Position numbers and translations under genes: made by a program
Assembly (NCBI GenBank): GCA_029961685.1
Contig: JARWKL010000008.1
Location: forward strand, 18,137,981-18,201,980
DNA from: Aristolochia californica
Taxonomy: Eukaryota; Streptophyta; Magnoliopsida; Piperales; Aristolochiaceae
Reading direction: 5' to 3'
DNA length: 64,000 nt
The notes under the pieces: model-generated
The model's database searches: none
Told to the model about the DNA's origin: nothing
What the model saw: only the letters and a program-made list of their open reading frames with translations
Shown here: one piece after another, positions 47,401-62,200 of the stretch
Layout: each line of letters begins with the position of its first letter
How positions within the stretch are numbered: the stretch's first letter is position 1

Positions 47401-50400
47401 TTTCTTTACTTAAATTTTTTATTGGTTTAAATTCTTTCCATACATAAACTCTAAAATTTTCATTTTGTATTGGTCTATTTGCCTTTTATCTCTCTTTTTG
47501 TTTACGAGATGAAGGGTAAGTGAAAACTCAAGTTTTGATTTAAGAAAAATTAACATATAAAATGGAAATGCACAATGGACAAATGTAGAGACAGATAATT
47601 CCGAAAAGTGTCTGTAATTTTTATGGATTGTAAACTTTTTTTTATTTTTATATATCAGATTTTCAATCGTCTGGAAAAGGGGGGCCGAGGGATTTTTAAG
47701 TGAGTGTTGACTCCCAATCCATAAGTCATTCCTTAAAAAAAATAGCCCGTTACGCATGATAAATCACTTTAAAATCATCTATGATTGTTAGGGCAGCTTT
47801 TTGTATATGGGTCAAATAATGGCTTGTTTGACTCGGGTAAATATCCCACCGCACGTTCACTTGAGAATTCAATGTTATTTTCTTACAAAGGTTTTGATCT
47901 GTAGGTGATTTGAATCTTTAACATGTTTCAAGCATGCATATCTATTTTTTAAAACATGTGTAGAAAAATCACTTTCTTATAAATTCCAAGCTATTAGGGT
48001 TGAACTAGTGGAATTTCCCAAACTTGGATAACAAAACTTTTGTGTTCATTTGTGGTGTGTGAATAAATTTTTATTACTTACATATGTTATTGCTTTAAAA
48101 TCTTTCATTTCATAAACTCTAAAATTTTTATTTTGTTGAGATCTATTTGCCTTTTATCTCTTTTTTTGTTTACGTAATGAAGGGAAACTGAATACTCATG
48201 TTTCGATTTAAGAAAAAAATGTACATCTAAAATTGAAATGCACAATGCACAAATATAGAGTGAGAGACTTCAAAAAAGTGTTTGTAATTTTTAGGGATTA
48301 CAAACTCTTTTTAGTTTTTATATATCAGGTTTTGCAATCGTCGGGAAAAGGGCGAGGTGGGGGGTTTTTAGCGGAGTGTTGACCCCCAATCCATAAGTCA
48401 TTCCTTAAAAAAATATAGCCGTTACCCAAGATAAATCACTTTACAATCATCTATGATCGTTAGATCAGCCTTTTGAAAATGGGCAAAATAGTGGCTTGTT
48501 TGACTCGGGTAAATATCCCACTGCACATTCTCTTGACAATTTAATGTTATTCTCTTTAAAAGGTTTGGATCCATAGGTCATTTGCATCTAAAACATGTTT
48601 CAGCATGCATATCATTTTTTAAAACAATGTGCAGAAAAATCTCTTTCTTATAAAATTCCAAGCCATTTGGGTTGAACTAGTGGAATTTCCCAAACTTGGA
48701 TAACAAAACTTTTGTGTTCATTTGTGGTGTGTGAATAAATTTTATTTACTTACATTTGTTATTTCTTTAAATTCTTTCCAAACATAAACTCTAAAATATT
48801 CATTTTTTCATGATCTATTTGCCTTTTATCTCTTTTTTAGTTTACAAGATGTAGGGAAAGTGAAAATCCCAAGTTTTGATTTTATGAAAAAGTATACATC
48901 TAAAATGGAAATGCACAACGCACAAATGTAGAGAGAGATAATTCCAAAAAGTGTTTGTAATTTTTAGGGATTGTAAACTCTTTTTAGTTTTTATATAACA
49001 TGTTTTGAAATCATCAGGAAAAGGAGGAGGCATGGGATTTTTAACTAAGTGTTGAATCCCAATCAATATGTCATTCCTAACAAAAAGATACCCGTTAAAT
49101 AACTTTACAATCATCTATGATCGTTAGGTCAGCTATTTGTAAATGGACAAAATAATGGCTTGTTTGACTCAAGTAAATATTTCACCGCACGTTTACTTGA
49201 GAATTTAGTGTTATTCTCTTTCAAAGGTTTGGATTCATAGGTCATTTGCATATCCATTTTTTAAACCATGTGTAGAAAAATCTCTTTCTTATAAAATTCC
49301 AAACCATTAGGGTTGAACTTGTGGAATTTCCCAAACTTGGGTAACAAAAATTTTTTGTTCATTTGTGGTTTGTGAAAAAAATTTCTTTACTTACATTTGT
49401 TATTGCTTTAAATTCTTTCCATACACAAACTCTAAAATTTTTATTTTGTTGTGATCTATTTACCTTTTATCTCTTTATTTGTTTATGACATGAAGGGAAA
49501 GTGAAAACTCAAGTTTCGATTTACGAAAAAGGTATACATCAAAAATTAAAATGTATAATCCAAAAATATAGAGAGAGATAATTCAAAAAAGAGTCTGTAA
49601 TTTTTAGGGATTGTAAACTCTTTTTAGTTTTTATATATCAGGTTTTGCAATCATCGGGAAAAGGGAGAGGCGGGGGATTTTTAACTGAGTATTGAATCCC
49701 AATCCATAAGTCATTCCTTTCAAAAATATAGCCCGTTACGCATTATAAATCATTTTACAATCATCTATGATCGTTAGGTTAGTTTTTTGTAACAGGGCAA
49801 AAAAATGGCTTGTTTGACTCGGGTAAATATCCCATCGCACGTTCACTTGGAAATTTAATGTTATTCTTTTGAATAGATTTGGATCCATAAGTCATTTAGA
49901 TCTTTAACATGTTTCAAGGATGCATATCCATTTTTTAAAACATGTGTAGAAAAATCCTTTTTTTTTATAAAATTCCAAGCTAGTGGATTTTCTCAAACTT
50001 GGATAACAAAACTTTTGTGTTCCTTTTGTAGTGAGTGAATAAATTTTCTTTACTTACATTAGTTATTAGATTAAATTCTTTCTATACATAAACTATAAAA
50101 TTGTCATTTTATTATGATCTATTTGCCTTTTATCTCTTTTTTTGTTTACAAGAAGAAGTGAAATTTAAAACTCAAATTTTGATTTAAGAAAAAAGTATAC
50201 ATCTAAAATGGAAATGCACAACGCACAAATGTAGAGAGAGATACTTCAAAAAAGTGTCTTTAATTTTTAGGGTTTGTAAACTCTTTTTAGTATTTATATA
50301 TCAGGTTTTGCAATACTCGGGAAAAGGGGGAGGCCGGGGATTTTAAACTGAATGTTGACTCCAAATCCATAAGTCATTCCTTAAAAAAATATAGCCCGTT

Positions 50401-52744
50401 ATGCATGATAAATCACTTTACAAACATCTATGAACATTAGCTCAACCTTTTGTAAATGGGCAAAATAATGGCTTGTTTGACTCGGATAAATATCCCACCG
50501 CACGTTCACTTGAGAATTTAATGTTATTCTCTTTAAAATGTTTTGATCGATAGGTCATTCGCATCTTTAACATGTTTCAAGCATGTATATCCAAGTTTCT
50601 AAAACATATGTAGAAAAATCTGTTTCTTATAAAATTCCAAGCTATTCGGGTTGAACTGGTCGAATTTCCCAAACTTTCAGAACAAACTTTTGTCTTCATT
50701 TGTGGTGTGTGAATGAAATTTCTTTACTAACATTTGTTATTGCTTTAAATTCTTTCCTTACATAAACTCTAAAATTTTCATTTTCTTGTGATCTATTTGT
50801 CTTTTATCTCTTTTTTTGTTTACGAGATGAAGGGAAAGTGAAAACTCAAGTTTCGATTTAAGAAAATGGTGTACATCTGAAATTAAAATGCACAATGCAC
50901 AAATGTAGAGAGACACAATTCAAAAAAGTGTTAATTATTTTTAGGGATTACAAACTCTTTTTATTTTTTATATATCAAGTTTTGCAATCATCGGGAAAAG
51001 GGGGAGGCGGGGGATTTTTTAACTGAGTGTTGACTCCAAATTCATAAGTCATTCCATACAAAAAAATAGCCCATTATGCATGATAAATCACTTTACAATC
51101 ATCTATGATCATTAGGTCAGGTTTTTGTAAATGGGAAAAATAATGGCATGTTTGACTCGGGTAAATATCCCACCGCATGCTCACTTGAGAATTTAATGTT
51201 ATTCTCTTTAAAAGGTTTGGATGCATAGGTGATTTTCATCTATAACATGTTTCAAGCTTGCATATCCAATGTTTAAAACATGTCTAGAAAAATTTCTTTC
51301 TTATAAAATTCCGTGTTATATGGGTTAAACTAGAGGAATTCCCAAAACTTGGATAACAAAACTTTAGTGTTCATATATGGTGTGTGAATAAATTTTCTTT
51401 ACTTACATTTGTTATAGCTTTAAATTCTTTCCAAACATAAACTCCAAAATTTTCATTTTGTTGTGATCAATTTGCCTTTAATCTCTTTTTTTGTTTATGA
51501 GATGAAGGGGAAGTGAAAAATCAAGTTTCGATTTAAGAAAAAAGTGTACTTCTAAAAATCAAATGCACAATGCTCAAATGTAGAGAGAGATAATTCAAAA
51601 AGTGTCTGTAATTTTTAGGGATTGCAAACTCTTTTTAGTTTTTATATATAAGGTTTTACAATCGTCATGAAAAGGGGGAGGCGGAGAATTTCTAACTAAG
51701 TGTTGACCGCAAATACAAAAGTCATTCCTCACATAAATATAGCCCCTTACGCATGATAAATCACTTTACAATCATCTATCATCGGTAGGTCAAATTTTTG
51801 AAAATGGGAAAAATAATGGCTTGTTTGACTCGGGTAAATATCCCACCGCATGTTCAGTAGAGAATTTAATGTTATTCTTTTTAAAAGGTTTGGATCCATA
51901 GGTCATTTGCATCTTTATCATCTTTCAAGCATGCATATCCATTTTTTAAAACAAGTGTAGAAAAATCTCTTTCCAATAAAATTCCAAGCTATTAGGGTTG
52001 AACTAGTGGAATTACCCAAACTTGGATAAAAAAACTTTTTTGTTCATTTGTGGTGTGTGAATAAATTTTCTTTAGTTACATTTGTTAATGCTTTGTTTTC
52101 GTTCCATACTTAAACTCTAAAATTTTTATTTTGTTGTTACTTATTTGCCTTTAATCAAATTTTTTGTTTACGAGATGAAGGGAAAGTGAAAACTCAGGTT
52201 TTGATTTAAGGAAAAAGTATACATCTAAAATAGAAATGCACAATGCAAAAATGTGTCTGTAATTTTTAGGGATAGTAAACTCTTTTTACTTTTTGTATAG
52301 CATGTTTTGCAATTATCAGGAAAAGGGGAGGCGGGGGATTTTTAACTAAGTGTTGAATCCCAATCAATAAGTCATTCCGTACAAAAATATAGCCCGTTAG
52401 GCATGATAAATTACTTTACAATCATCTATGATCGTTAGGTCAGCTATTTATAAAAGGGCAAAATAATGGCTTGTTTGACTCAGTTAAATATCCCACTGCA
52501 CGTTCACTTGAGAATTTAATGTTAATATCTTTATAGGTTCGGATCCATAGGTCCTTTGCATCTTTAACATGTTTCAAGCATGCATATCCATTTTTTAAAA
52601 CATTTGTAGAAAAATCTCTTTCTTATAAAATTCCAAGCTATTAGGGTTGAACTAATGGAATTTCCCAAACTTGGATAACAAAACTATTGTGTTCCTTTGT
52701 GGTGTATGAATAAATTTTCTTTACTTACATTTTTTATTGGTTTA

Positions 52745-53234
52745 AATTCTTTCCATACATACACTCTAAAATTTTCATTTTGTATTGGTCTATTTGCCTT
52801 TTATCTCTTTTTTTGTGTACGAGATAAAGGGAAAGTGAAACTCATGTTTTTATTTAAGAAAAAGTTAATATCTAAAATGGAAATGCACAACAGACAAATA
52901 TAGAGAGAGATAATTCCGAAAGGTGTCTGTAATTTTTATGGATTGTAAACTTTTTTTTGTTTTTATATTTCTGATTTTGCAATCCTCGGAATTCTTTCCA
53001 TACATACACTCTAAAATTTTCATTTTGTATTGGTCTATTTGCCTTTTATCTCTTTTTTTGTGTACGAGATAAAGGGAAAGTGAAACTCATGTTTTTATTT
53101 AAGAAAAAGTTAATATCTAAAATGGAAATGCACAACAGACAAATATAGAGAGAGATAATTCCGAAAGGTGTCTGTAATTTTTATGGATTGTAAACTTTTT
53201 TTTGTTTTTATATTTCTGATTTTGCAATCCTCGG
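52745..53234. repeat. Perfect 245-bp tandem duplication
   Basis: 52745-52989 and 52990-53234 appear identical base for base, from AATTCTTTCCATACATACAC to GCAATCCTCGG. It is much shorter than the monomer, so it is an extra event inside one satellite copy. It ends 7 bases before a 26-G run. Confidence 0.93.

Positions 53235-53241
<7 letters not shown>

Positions 53242-53267
<26 letters not shown>
53242..53267 (+). repeat. G26 run in satellite G-rich tract
   Basis: Twenty-six consecutive G at the normal G-rich position of the monomer, preceded by GGGAAAAGA and followed by ATTTTTAACTGAG. The longest homopolymer in the window. Confidence 0.95.
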
Positions 53268-53268
<1 letters not shown>

Positions 53269-56200
53269 TTTTTAACTGAGTGTTGACTCCCAATCCATAA
53301 GTCATTGCTTTAAAAAATATAGCCCGCTACGCATGATAAATCACTTTACAATCATCTATGATCGTTAGCGCAACTTTTTGTATATCAAATAATGGCTTGT
53401 TTGACTCAGGTAAATATCCCACCCCACGTTCACTCAAGAATTCAATGTTATTTTCTTGCAATGGTTTGGATCCTTAGGTCATTTGCATCTTTAACATGTT
53501 TCAACCATGCATATCCATTTTTTAAAACATGTGTAGAAAAATATGTTTCTTTTAAAATTCCTAGTCATTAGGGTTGAAGTAGTGGAATTTCCCATACTTG
53601 AATAAAAAAACTTTTGTGTTCATTTGTGGTGTGTGAATAAATTTTCTTTATTTAATTTTTTTATTGCTTTAAATTATTTATATACTTAAACTCTAAAATT
53701 TTCATTTTGTTGTGATGTATTTGCTTTTTATCTCTTTTTTTGCTTACGAGATGAAGGGAAAGTGAAAACTCAAGTTTTGATTTAAGAAAAAGTATATACC
53801 AAAAATTGAAATGCACAATGCACAAATGTAGAGAGAGATAATTCCAAAAAGGGTCAATAATTTTTCAGGGTCGTAAACTGTTTTTAGTTTTTATATATCT
53901 GGTTTTGTAATCGTCGGGAAAAAGGGGAGGTGGGGGATTTTTAACTCAGTGTTGACTCCCGATCCAAATCATTACTTACAAAAATATAGCCCGTTATGAA
54001 AGGATAAAACTCTTTACAATCATCTATGATCATTAGGTCAGCTTTTAGTAAAAGGGCAAAAAAGTGGCTTCTTTGACTCGGGTAAATATCCCACCGCACG
54101 TTCACCTGAGAATTGAATGTTATTCTCTTTAAAATGTTTGGATCCATTGGTCATTTGCATCTTTAACATGTTTCAAGCATGCATATCCATTTTTTAAAAC
54201 ATGTGTAGAAAACTCTTTTTCTTGTAAAATTCCAAGCTAGAAGGGTTGAACTAGTTGAATTTGCCGAACTTGGATAAAAAAAATTTTGTGTTCATTTATG
54301 GTGTGTGAATAAATTTTCTTTACTTATATTTGTTATTGCTTTAAATATTTTTTCTATACATAAACTCTAAAATTTTTGTTTTGTTGTGATCAATTTTTGC
54401 CTTTTATCTCTTTTTTAGCTTACAAGATGAAACGAAAGTGAAAAATCATGTTTTGATTTAAGAAAAAAGTATACATCTAAAATGGAAATGCACAATGCAC
54501 AAATGTAGAGAGAGATAATTCAAAAAAGTGTCTGTAATTTTTCAGGATTGTAAACTCTTTTTAGTTTTCATATATTAGGTTTTGCAATCATTGGGAAAAG
54601 GGGATAGCTGGGGATTTTTAATTGAGTGTTGACTCCCAATCCATAAGTTATTCTTTCAAAAATAGAACCCATTACGCTTGGTAAATCACTTTATAATTAT
54701 CTATGATCGTTAAGTCAGCTTTTTATAAATGGGCAAAATAATGGCTTGTTTGACTTGTTTAAATATCCCACCGCACGTGTTCTCGAGAATTTAATGTTAT
54801 TCTCTTTAAAAGGTTTGGATCCATAGGTCATTTGCATCTTTAACATGTTTCAAGCATGCATTTCCATTTTTTAAAACATGTCTAGAAAAATCTCTTTCTT
54901 ATAAAATTCCAATCTATTAGGGTTGAACTAGTGGAATTTCCCAAACTTGGATAACAAAACTTTTGTGTTCATTTGTGGTGTGTGAATAAATTTTCTTCAC
55001 TTACATTTGTTATTTCTTGGTATTCTTTCCATACATAAAGTCTCAAATTTTCATTTTGTTCTTATCTATTAGCCTTTTATCTTTTTTTTTGTTTACGAGA
55101 GATGAAGGGAAAGTGAGAACTCAAGTTTCCATTTAATAAAAAGGTGTACGTCTAAAATTGAAATGCACATTGCACAAATTTAGAGAGAGATAATTCAAAA
55201 AAGTGTTTGTAATTTTTAGGGATTACATACTCTTTTGATTTTTTATATATCAGATTTTGCAATTGTCGGGAAAAGGGGGAGGCGGGAGATTTTTAACTAA
55301 GTCATTCCTTACAAAAATATAGACCATTACGCATGATAAATCACTTGTTAGGTTAGCTATTTTTAAAAGGGCAAAATAATGGCTTGTTTGACTCAAGTAA
55401 ATATCCCACCGCACATTCACTTGAGAATTTAATGTTAATCACTTTAAAAGGTTTGGATCTATAGGTCATTTGCATCTTTAACATGTTTCAAGTATGCATA
55501 TCCATTTTATAAAATATTTGTAAAAAAATCTCTTTCTTATAAAATTTCTAGCCATTAGGGTTGAACTAGTGGAATTTTCCAAGCTTGGATAACAAAACTT
55601 TTGTGTTCATTTGTGGTGTGTGAATAAATTTTCTTTACTTACATTTTTTATTGCTTTAAATTATTTCCATACTTAAACTCTAAAATATTTCTTTTGGTGT
55701 GATCTATTTGCCTTTTATCTCTTTTTTTGTTTACGAGATGAAGGGAAAGTGAAAACTAGAGTGTTGATTTAAGAAACAAGTATACATCTAAAATGGAAAT
55801 GCATAATACACAAATGTAGAGAGAGAAAATTCCCAAAAGTGTCTGTAATTTTTTGGGATTGTAAACTCTGTTTAGTTGTTATATATCATGATTTGCAATG
55901 GTCAGGAAAAGGGGGAGGCAGTGGATTTTTAACTGAGTGTTGACTCCCAATCCATAAGTCATTCCTTACAAAAATATAGCCAGTTAGGCAAGATAAATCA
56001 CTTTACAATATTCTATGATCGTTAGGTCAGCTTTTTGTAAGTGGCCAAAATATTGGCTTGTTTGACTTGGGTAAATATCCCACCTCACGTTCACTGGAGA
56101 AATTAATGTTATTCTCGTTAAAAGGTTTAGATTCGTAGGTGATTTAAATCTTTAACTTGTTTCAAGCATGCATATCCATTTTTTAAAACATGTGTAGAAA

Positions 56201-59200
56201 AATCTCTTTCTTATAAATTCCAAGCTATTAGGGTTGAACTACTGGAATTTCCCAGACTTGGATAACAAAACTTTTGTGTTCATTTGTGGTGTGTGAATAA
56301 ATTTTCATTACTTACTTTTGTTATTGCTTTAAAATCTTTCAATACATAAACTCTAAAATTTTTATTTTGTTGTGATCTATTTGCCATTTATCTCTTTTTT
56401 TTGTTTACGAGATGAAGGGAAACTAAAAACTCAAGTTTCAATTTAAGAAAAAAGGGTACATCTAAAATTGAAATGCACAATGCACAGATATAGAGTGAGA
56501 GAAATCAAAAAAGTGTTTGCAATTTTTAGGGATTCCAACTTGTTTTTAGTTTTTATATATCAGGTTTTGCAATCGTTTGAAAAAGGGCGAAGCGGGGGAT
56601 TTTTAAAAGTGTGTTGACTCCCAATCCATAAGTCATTCCTTAAAAAAATATAGCCCGTTACACAAGATAAATCTCTTAAAATCATCTATGATCGTTAGAT
56701 CAACTTTTTGTAAATGGGCAAACTAGTAGCTTATTTGACTCGGGTAAATATCCCACCGCACGTTCACTTGAGAATTTAATGTTATTCTCTTTAAAAGGTT
56801 TTGATCCCTAGGTCATTTGCATCTTAAACATGTTTCAAGCACGCATATCATTTTTTAAAACATGTGTAGAAAAATCTCTTTCGTATAAAATTCCAAGCCA
56901 TTTGGGTTGAACTAGTGGAATTTCCCAAACTTGGATAACAAAACTTTTGTGTTCATTTGTGGTGTGTGAATAAATTTTCTTTTCTTACATTTGTTATTGC
57001 TTTAAATTCTCTCCATACATAAACTCTAAAATATTCATTTTTTCATGATCTATTTGCCTTTTATCTCTTTTTTTGTTTACGAGATGAATGGAAAGTGAAA
57101 ACCCCAAGTTTTGATTTTAGGAAAAAGTATACATCTAAAATGGAAATGCACAATGCACAAAAGTAGAGAGACATAATTCAAAAAAATGTTTGTAATTTTT
57201 AGGGATTACAAACTCTTTCTATTTTTTATATTTTAGGTTTTGCAGTCGTCGGGGGAAAGGGGAGGCAGGGGATTTTTAACTGAGTGTTGACTCATAATCC
57301 ATAAGTCATTCTACACAAACATATAGCCCGTTACGATTGATAAATAACTTTACAATCATCTATGAAAATTAGGTCAGCTTTTTGTAAATGGGAAAAATAA
57401 TTGCTTCTTTGACTCGGATAAATATCCCACTGCACATTCACTTGAGAATTTAATGTTATTCTCTTGAAAATGTTTGGATGGATAGGTGATTTACATCTTT
57501 AACATGTTTCAACCTTGCATATCCATTGTTTAGAATCCATCTAGAAAAATTGCTTTCTTATAAAATTTGTTGCAATATGGGTTGAACTAAAGGAATTTCT
57601 CACACTTGGTTAACAAAAAAATTTTGTTCATTTATGGTGTGTGAATAAATTTCCTTTACTTACATTTGTTATTGCTTTGAATTCTTTCCATACATTAACT
57701 CCAAAAATTTCATTTTGTTGTGATCAATTAGCCTTTAATCTCTTTTCTTGTTTATGAGATGAAGGGAAAGTGAAAACTCAAGTTTCGATTTAAGAAAAAA
57801 GTGTACTTCTAAAAATAAAATGCACAAAGCTCAAATATATAGAGAGATAATTCAAAAAAGTCTCTGTAATTTTTAGGGATTGAAAGCTCTTTTTAGTTTT
57901 TATATATGAGCTTTTGCAATCGTAGTGACAAGGGGGAGGCAGAGGATTTCTAACTGAGTGTTGACTGCCAATCCATAAGTCATTCCTTAAATAAATATAT
58001 CCCCTTACGCATGATAAATCACTTTACAATCATCTATCATCGGTAGGTCAACTTTTTTAAAATGGGCAAAATAATGGCTTGTTTGACTCGGGTAAATATC
58101 CCACCGCACGTTCAGTTGAGAATTTAATGTTATTCCCATTAAAAGGTTTGGATCCATTGGTCATTTTCATCTTTAACATGTTTCAAGCATGCATATCCAT
58201 TTTTTAAAACATGTGTAGAAAAATCTCTTTCCAATAAAATTCCAAGTTATAAGGGTTGAACTAGTGGAATTTCCCAAACATGGATAACAAGACTTTTGTG
58301 ATCATTTGTGGTGTGTGAATAAATTTTCTTTACTTACATTTTTTATTGCTTTATTTTCTTTCCATACATAACCTCTAAAATTTTCATTTTGTTGTTACTT
58401 ATTTGCCTTTTATCTCTTTTTTTGTTTACGAGATGAAGGGCAAGTGAAAACTCAAGTTTTGATTTAAGGAAAAAATATACATCTAAAATCGAAATGCACA
58501 ATGCACAAATGTATAGAGAGATAATTCCAAAACGTGTCTGTAATTTTTAGGGATTGTAAACTCTTTTCACTTTTTGTATAGCATGTTTTTCAATCGTCGG
58601 GAAAAGGAGGAGGCGGGGGATTTTTAACTAAGTGTTGAATCCCAATCAATAAGTCATTCCTTACAAAAATATAGCCCGTTACGCATGATAAATCACTTTA
58701 CAATCATCTATGATCGTTAGGTCAGTTATTTATAAAAGGGAAAAATAATGGCTTGGTTGAGTCAGGTAAATATCCCACCGCACGTTCACTTGAGTATTTA
58801 TCGTTAATCACTTTAAAAAGTTTGGATCCATAGATCAATTGTATCTTTAACATGTTTCAAGCATGCTTATCCATTTTTTAAAACATTTGTAGACAAATCT
58901 CTTTCTTATCAAATTCCAAGCTATTAGGGTTGAACAAGTGGAATTTCCCAAACTTGGATAACAAAACTATTGTGTTCCTTTGTGGTGTGTGAGTAAATTT
59001 TCTTTACTTATATTTTTTATTGTTTTAAATTCTTTCAATACATAAACTCTAAAATTTTCATTTTGTATTGGTCTATTTGCCTTTTATCTCTTTTTTTGTT
59101 TACAAGGTCAAGGGAAAGTGAAAACTTAAGTTTTGATTTAAGAAAATAGTTAACATCTAAAATGGAAATGCTCAACACACAAAAGTAGAGAGAGATCATT

Positions 59201-62200
59201 CCGACAAGTGTCTGTAATTTTTATGGATTGTAAAATTTTTTTTGTTTTTATATATCTGATTTTGTAATCAACGGGAAAAGGTGGAGGCAGAAGATTTTTA
59301 ACTGAGTGTTGACTCCCAATCCATAAGTCATTCCTTAAAAAAATAGCTCATTACGCATGATAAATCACTTTACAATCATCTATGATCGTTAGGGCAACTT
59401 TTTGTATATAGGGCCAAATAATGGCTTGTTTGACACGGATAAATATCCCACCGCACGTTCACTTGAGAATTCAATGTTATTTTCATACAAAGGTTTGGAT
59501 CCATAGGTCATTTGCATCTTTAACATGTTTCAAGCTTGCCTAACTATTTTTTAAAACATGTGTAGAAAAATATCTTGCTTTTAAAATTCCAAGCCATTAG
59601 GGTTGAACTAGTGGAATTTCCCAAACTTGCATAAAAAAACTTTTGTGTTCATTTGTGGTGTGTGAATAAATTTTTTTTATTTAAATTTTTTATTGCTTTG
59701 AATGATTTATTTACATAAACTCAAAAATTTGCGTTTTGTTGTGAAGTAATTGCTTTTTATCTCTTGGTTTGTTTACGAGATGATGGGAAAGTGAAAACTC
59801 CAGTTTTGATTTAAGAAAAAAGTATATATCTAAAAAGGAAATGCACAATGCACAAATGTAGAGAGAGATGATTCCAAAAATGTTCAGTAATTTTTCGGGA
59901 TCGTAAACTGTTTTTAGTTTTTATATATGAGGTTTTGCAATCGTCGGGAAAAGGGGGAGTGGGGGATTTTTAACTGATTTTTGATACCCAATCCAAATTC
60001 ATTCCTTACAAAAATATAGCCCATTACGAAAGATGAATCTCTTTATAATCATCTATGATCATTATGTCAGCTTTTAGTAAATGGGCAAAAAAATGGCTTG
60101 TTTGACTTTGGTAAATATCCCACCGCACGTTCACTTCAGAATTTAATTTTATTCTCTTTAAAATTTTTAGATCCATTGGTGATTTGCATCTTTAACATGT
60201 TTCAAGCATGCATATCCATTTTTTAAAACATGTGCAGGAAACTCTCTTTCTTATAAAATTCCAAGCTAGAAGGGTTAAACTAGTGGAATTTTCCAAACTT
60301 GGATAACAAAACTTTTGTGTTTAATGGTGGTGAGAGAATAAATTTTCTTTACCTACATTTTTTATTGCTTCAAATTTATTTTCCATACATAAACTCAAAA
60401 ATTTTCGTTTTGTTGTGACCAATTTTTGCCTTTTATCTCTTTTTTCATTTACAAGATGAAGGGAAAGTGAAAAATCAAGTTTTGATTTAAGAAAAATGTA
60501 TACATAAAATATAAATGCACAATGCACAAATATAGAGAGAGATAATTCCAAAAAGTGTCTGTAATTTGTAGGGATTGTAAACTCTTTTTAGTTTTTATAT
60601 ATCAGGTTTTGCAATCGTTAGGAAAAAGGGTGGCGGGGGACTTTTAACTAAGTGTTGAATCCCAATCCATAAGTCATTCCTTCAAAAATAGAACCCGTTA
60701 CGCATGATAAATCAATTTACAATCATCTATGATCGTTAAGTCAGCTTTTTATAAATGGGAAAAATAATGGCTTGTTTGACTAGGTTAAATATCCCACCGG
60801 ACGTTCACTTGAGAATTTAATGTTATTCTCTTCAAAAGGTTTGGATCCATAGGTCATTTGCATCTATAACATGTTTCAAGCATTCCTTTCCATTTTTAAA
60901 ACTTGTGTAGAAAAATCTCTTTCTTATAAAATTCCAAGCTATTAGGGTTGAACTAGTGGAATTTCCCAAACTTGGATAACAACACTTTTGTGTTCATTTG
61001 TGGTGTGTGAATAAATTTTCTTTACTTACATTTGTTATTGCTTTGTATTGTTTCCATACATAAACTCTAAAATTTTCATTTTGTTCTCATCTATTTGCCC
61101 TTTATCTCATTTTTTGTTTACGAACGATGAAGGGAAAATGAAAACTCATGTTTCGATTTAATAAATAGGTATACATCTAAAATTGAAATGCACAATGCAA
61201 AAATGTAGAGAGAGATAATTCAAAAAAGTGTCTATAATTTTTTAGAACATGTCTTGAAAATTTTCTTTCTTATAAAATTCCATGCTATATGGGTTGAACT
61301 AGAGGAATTTCTCAAACTTGGATAACAAAACTTTTGTGTTCATTTTTGGTGTGTGAATAAATTTTCTTTACTTACATTTGTTATTGCTTTAAATTCTTTC
61401 CATACATAAACTCCAAAATTTTCATTTTGTTGTGATCAATTTGCCTTTAATCTCTTTTTTTGTTTACGAGATGAAGGGAAAGTGAAAACTCAAGTTTCAA
61501 TTTAAGAAAAAAGTGGACTTCTAAAAATGAAATGCACAATGCTCAAATGTAGAGAGAGATAATTCAAAAAAGTGTCTGTAATTTTTAGGGATTGCAAACT
61601 CTTTTAGTTTTTATATATCAGGTTTTGCAATCATTGTGAAAAGGGGGAGGCGGATGATTTCTAATAGAGTGTTGACTGCTAATCCATTTGTCATTCCTTT
61701 CATAAATATAGCCCCTTACGCATGATCATTCACTTTACAATCATCTATCATCGGTAGGTCAACTTTTTGAAAATGGGCAAAATAATGGCTTGTTTGACTC
61801 GGGTAAATATCCCACCACATGTTCAGTTGAGAATTTAAAGTTATATTGTTTAAAAGGTTTGGATGCATAGGTCATTTGCATCTTTAACATGTTTCAAACA
61901 TGCATATCCATTTTTTAAAACATGTGTAGAAAAATCTCTTTCCAATAAAATTCCCAGCTATTAGGGTTGAGCTAGTGGAATTTTGCAAACTTTTATCTCT
62001 TTTTTTGTTTATGAGATGAAGGGAAACTGAAAAACACAAGTTTCGATTTAAGAAAAAAGTATACATCTAAAATTTAAATGCACAATGCACAACTATAGAG
62101 TGAGAGAGTTCAAAAAAGTGTCTTTAATTTTTAGGGATTGCAAACTCTTTTATGTTTTTATATATCAGGTTTAGCAATTGTCGAGAAAAAGGTGAGGCGG

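Noticed and set aside
46748..47757. Minus-strand frames of 111-112 codons with similar translations (NDLWIGSQHS, PPFPDDCKTCY-like) repeated across monomers
   Set aside because: They are the same stretch of the satellite read many times. The monomer consensus has stops inside them, and only copies with chance substitutions stay open; no conserved start and no known domain.
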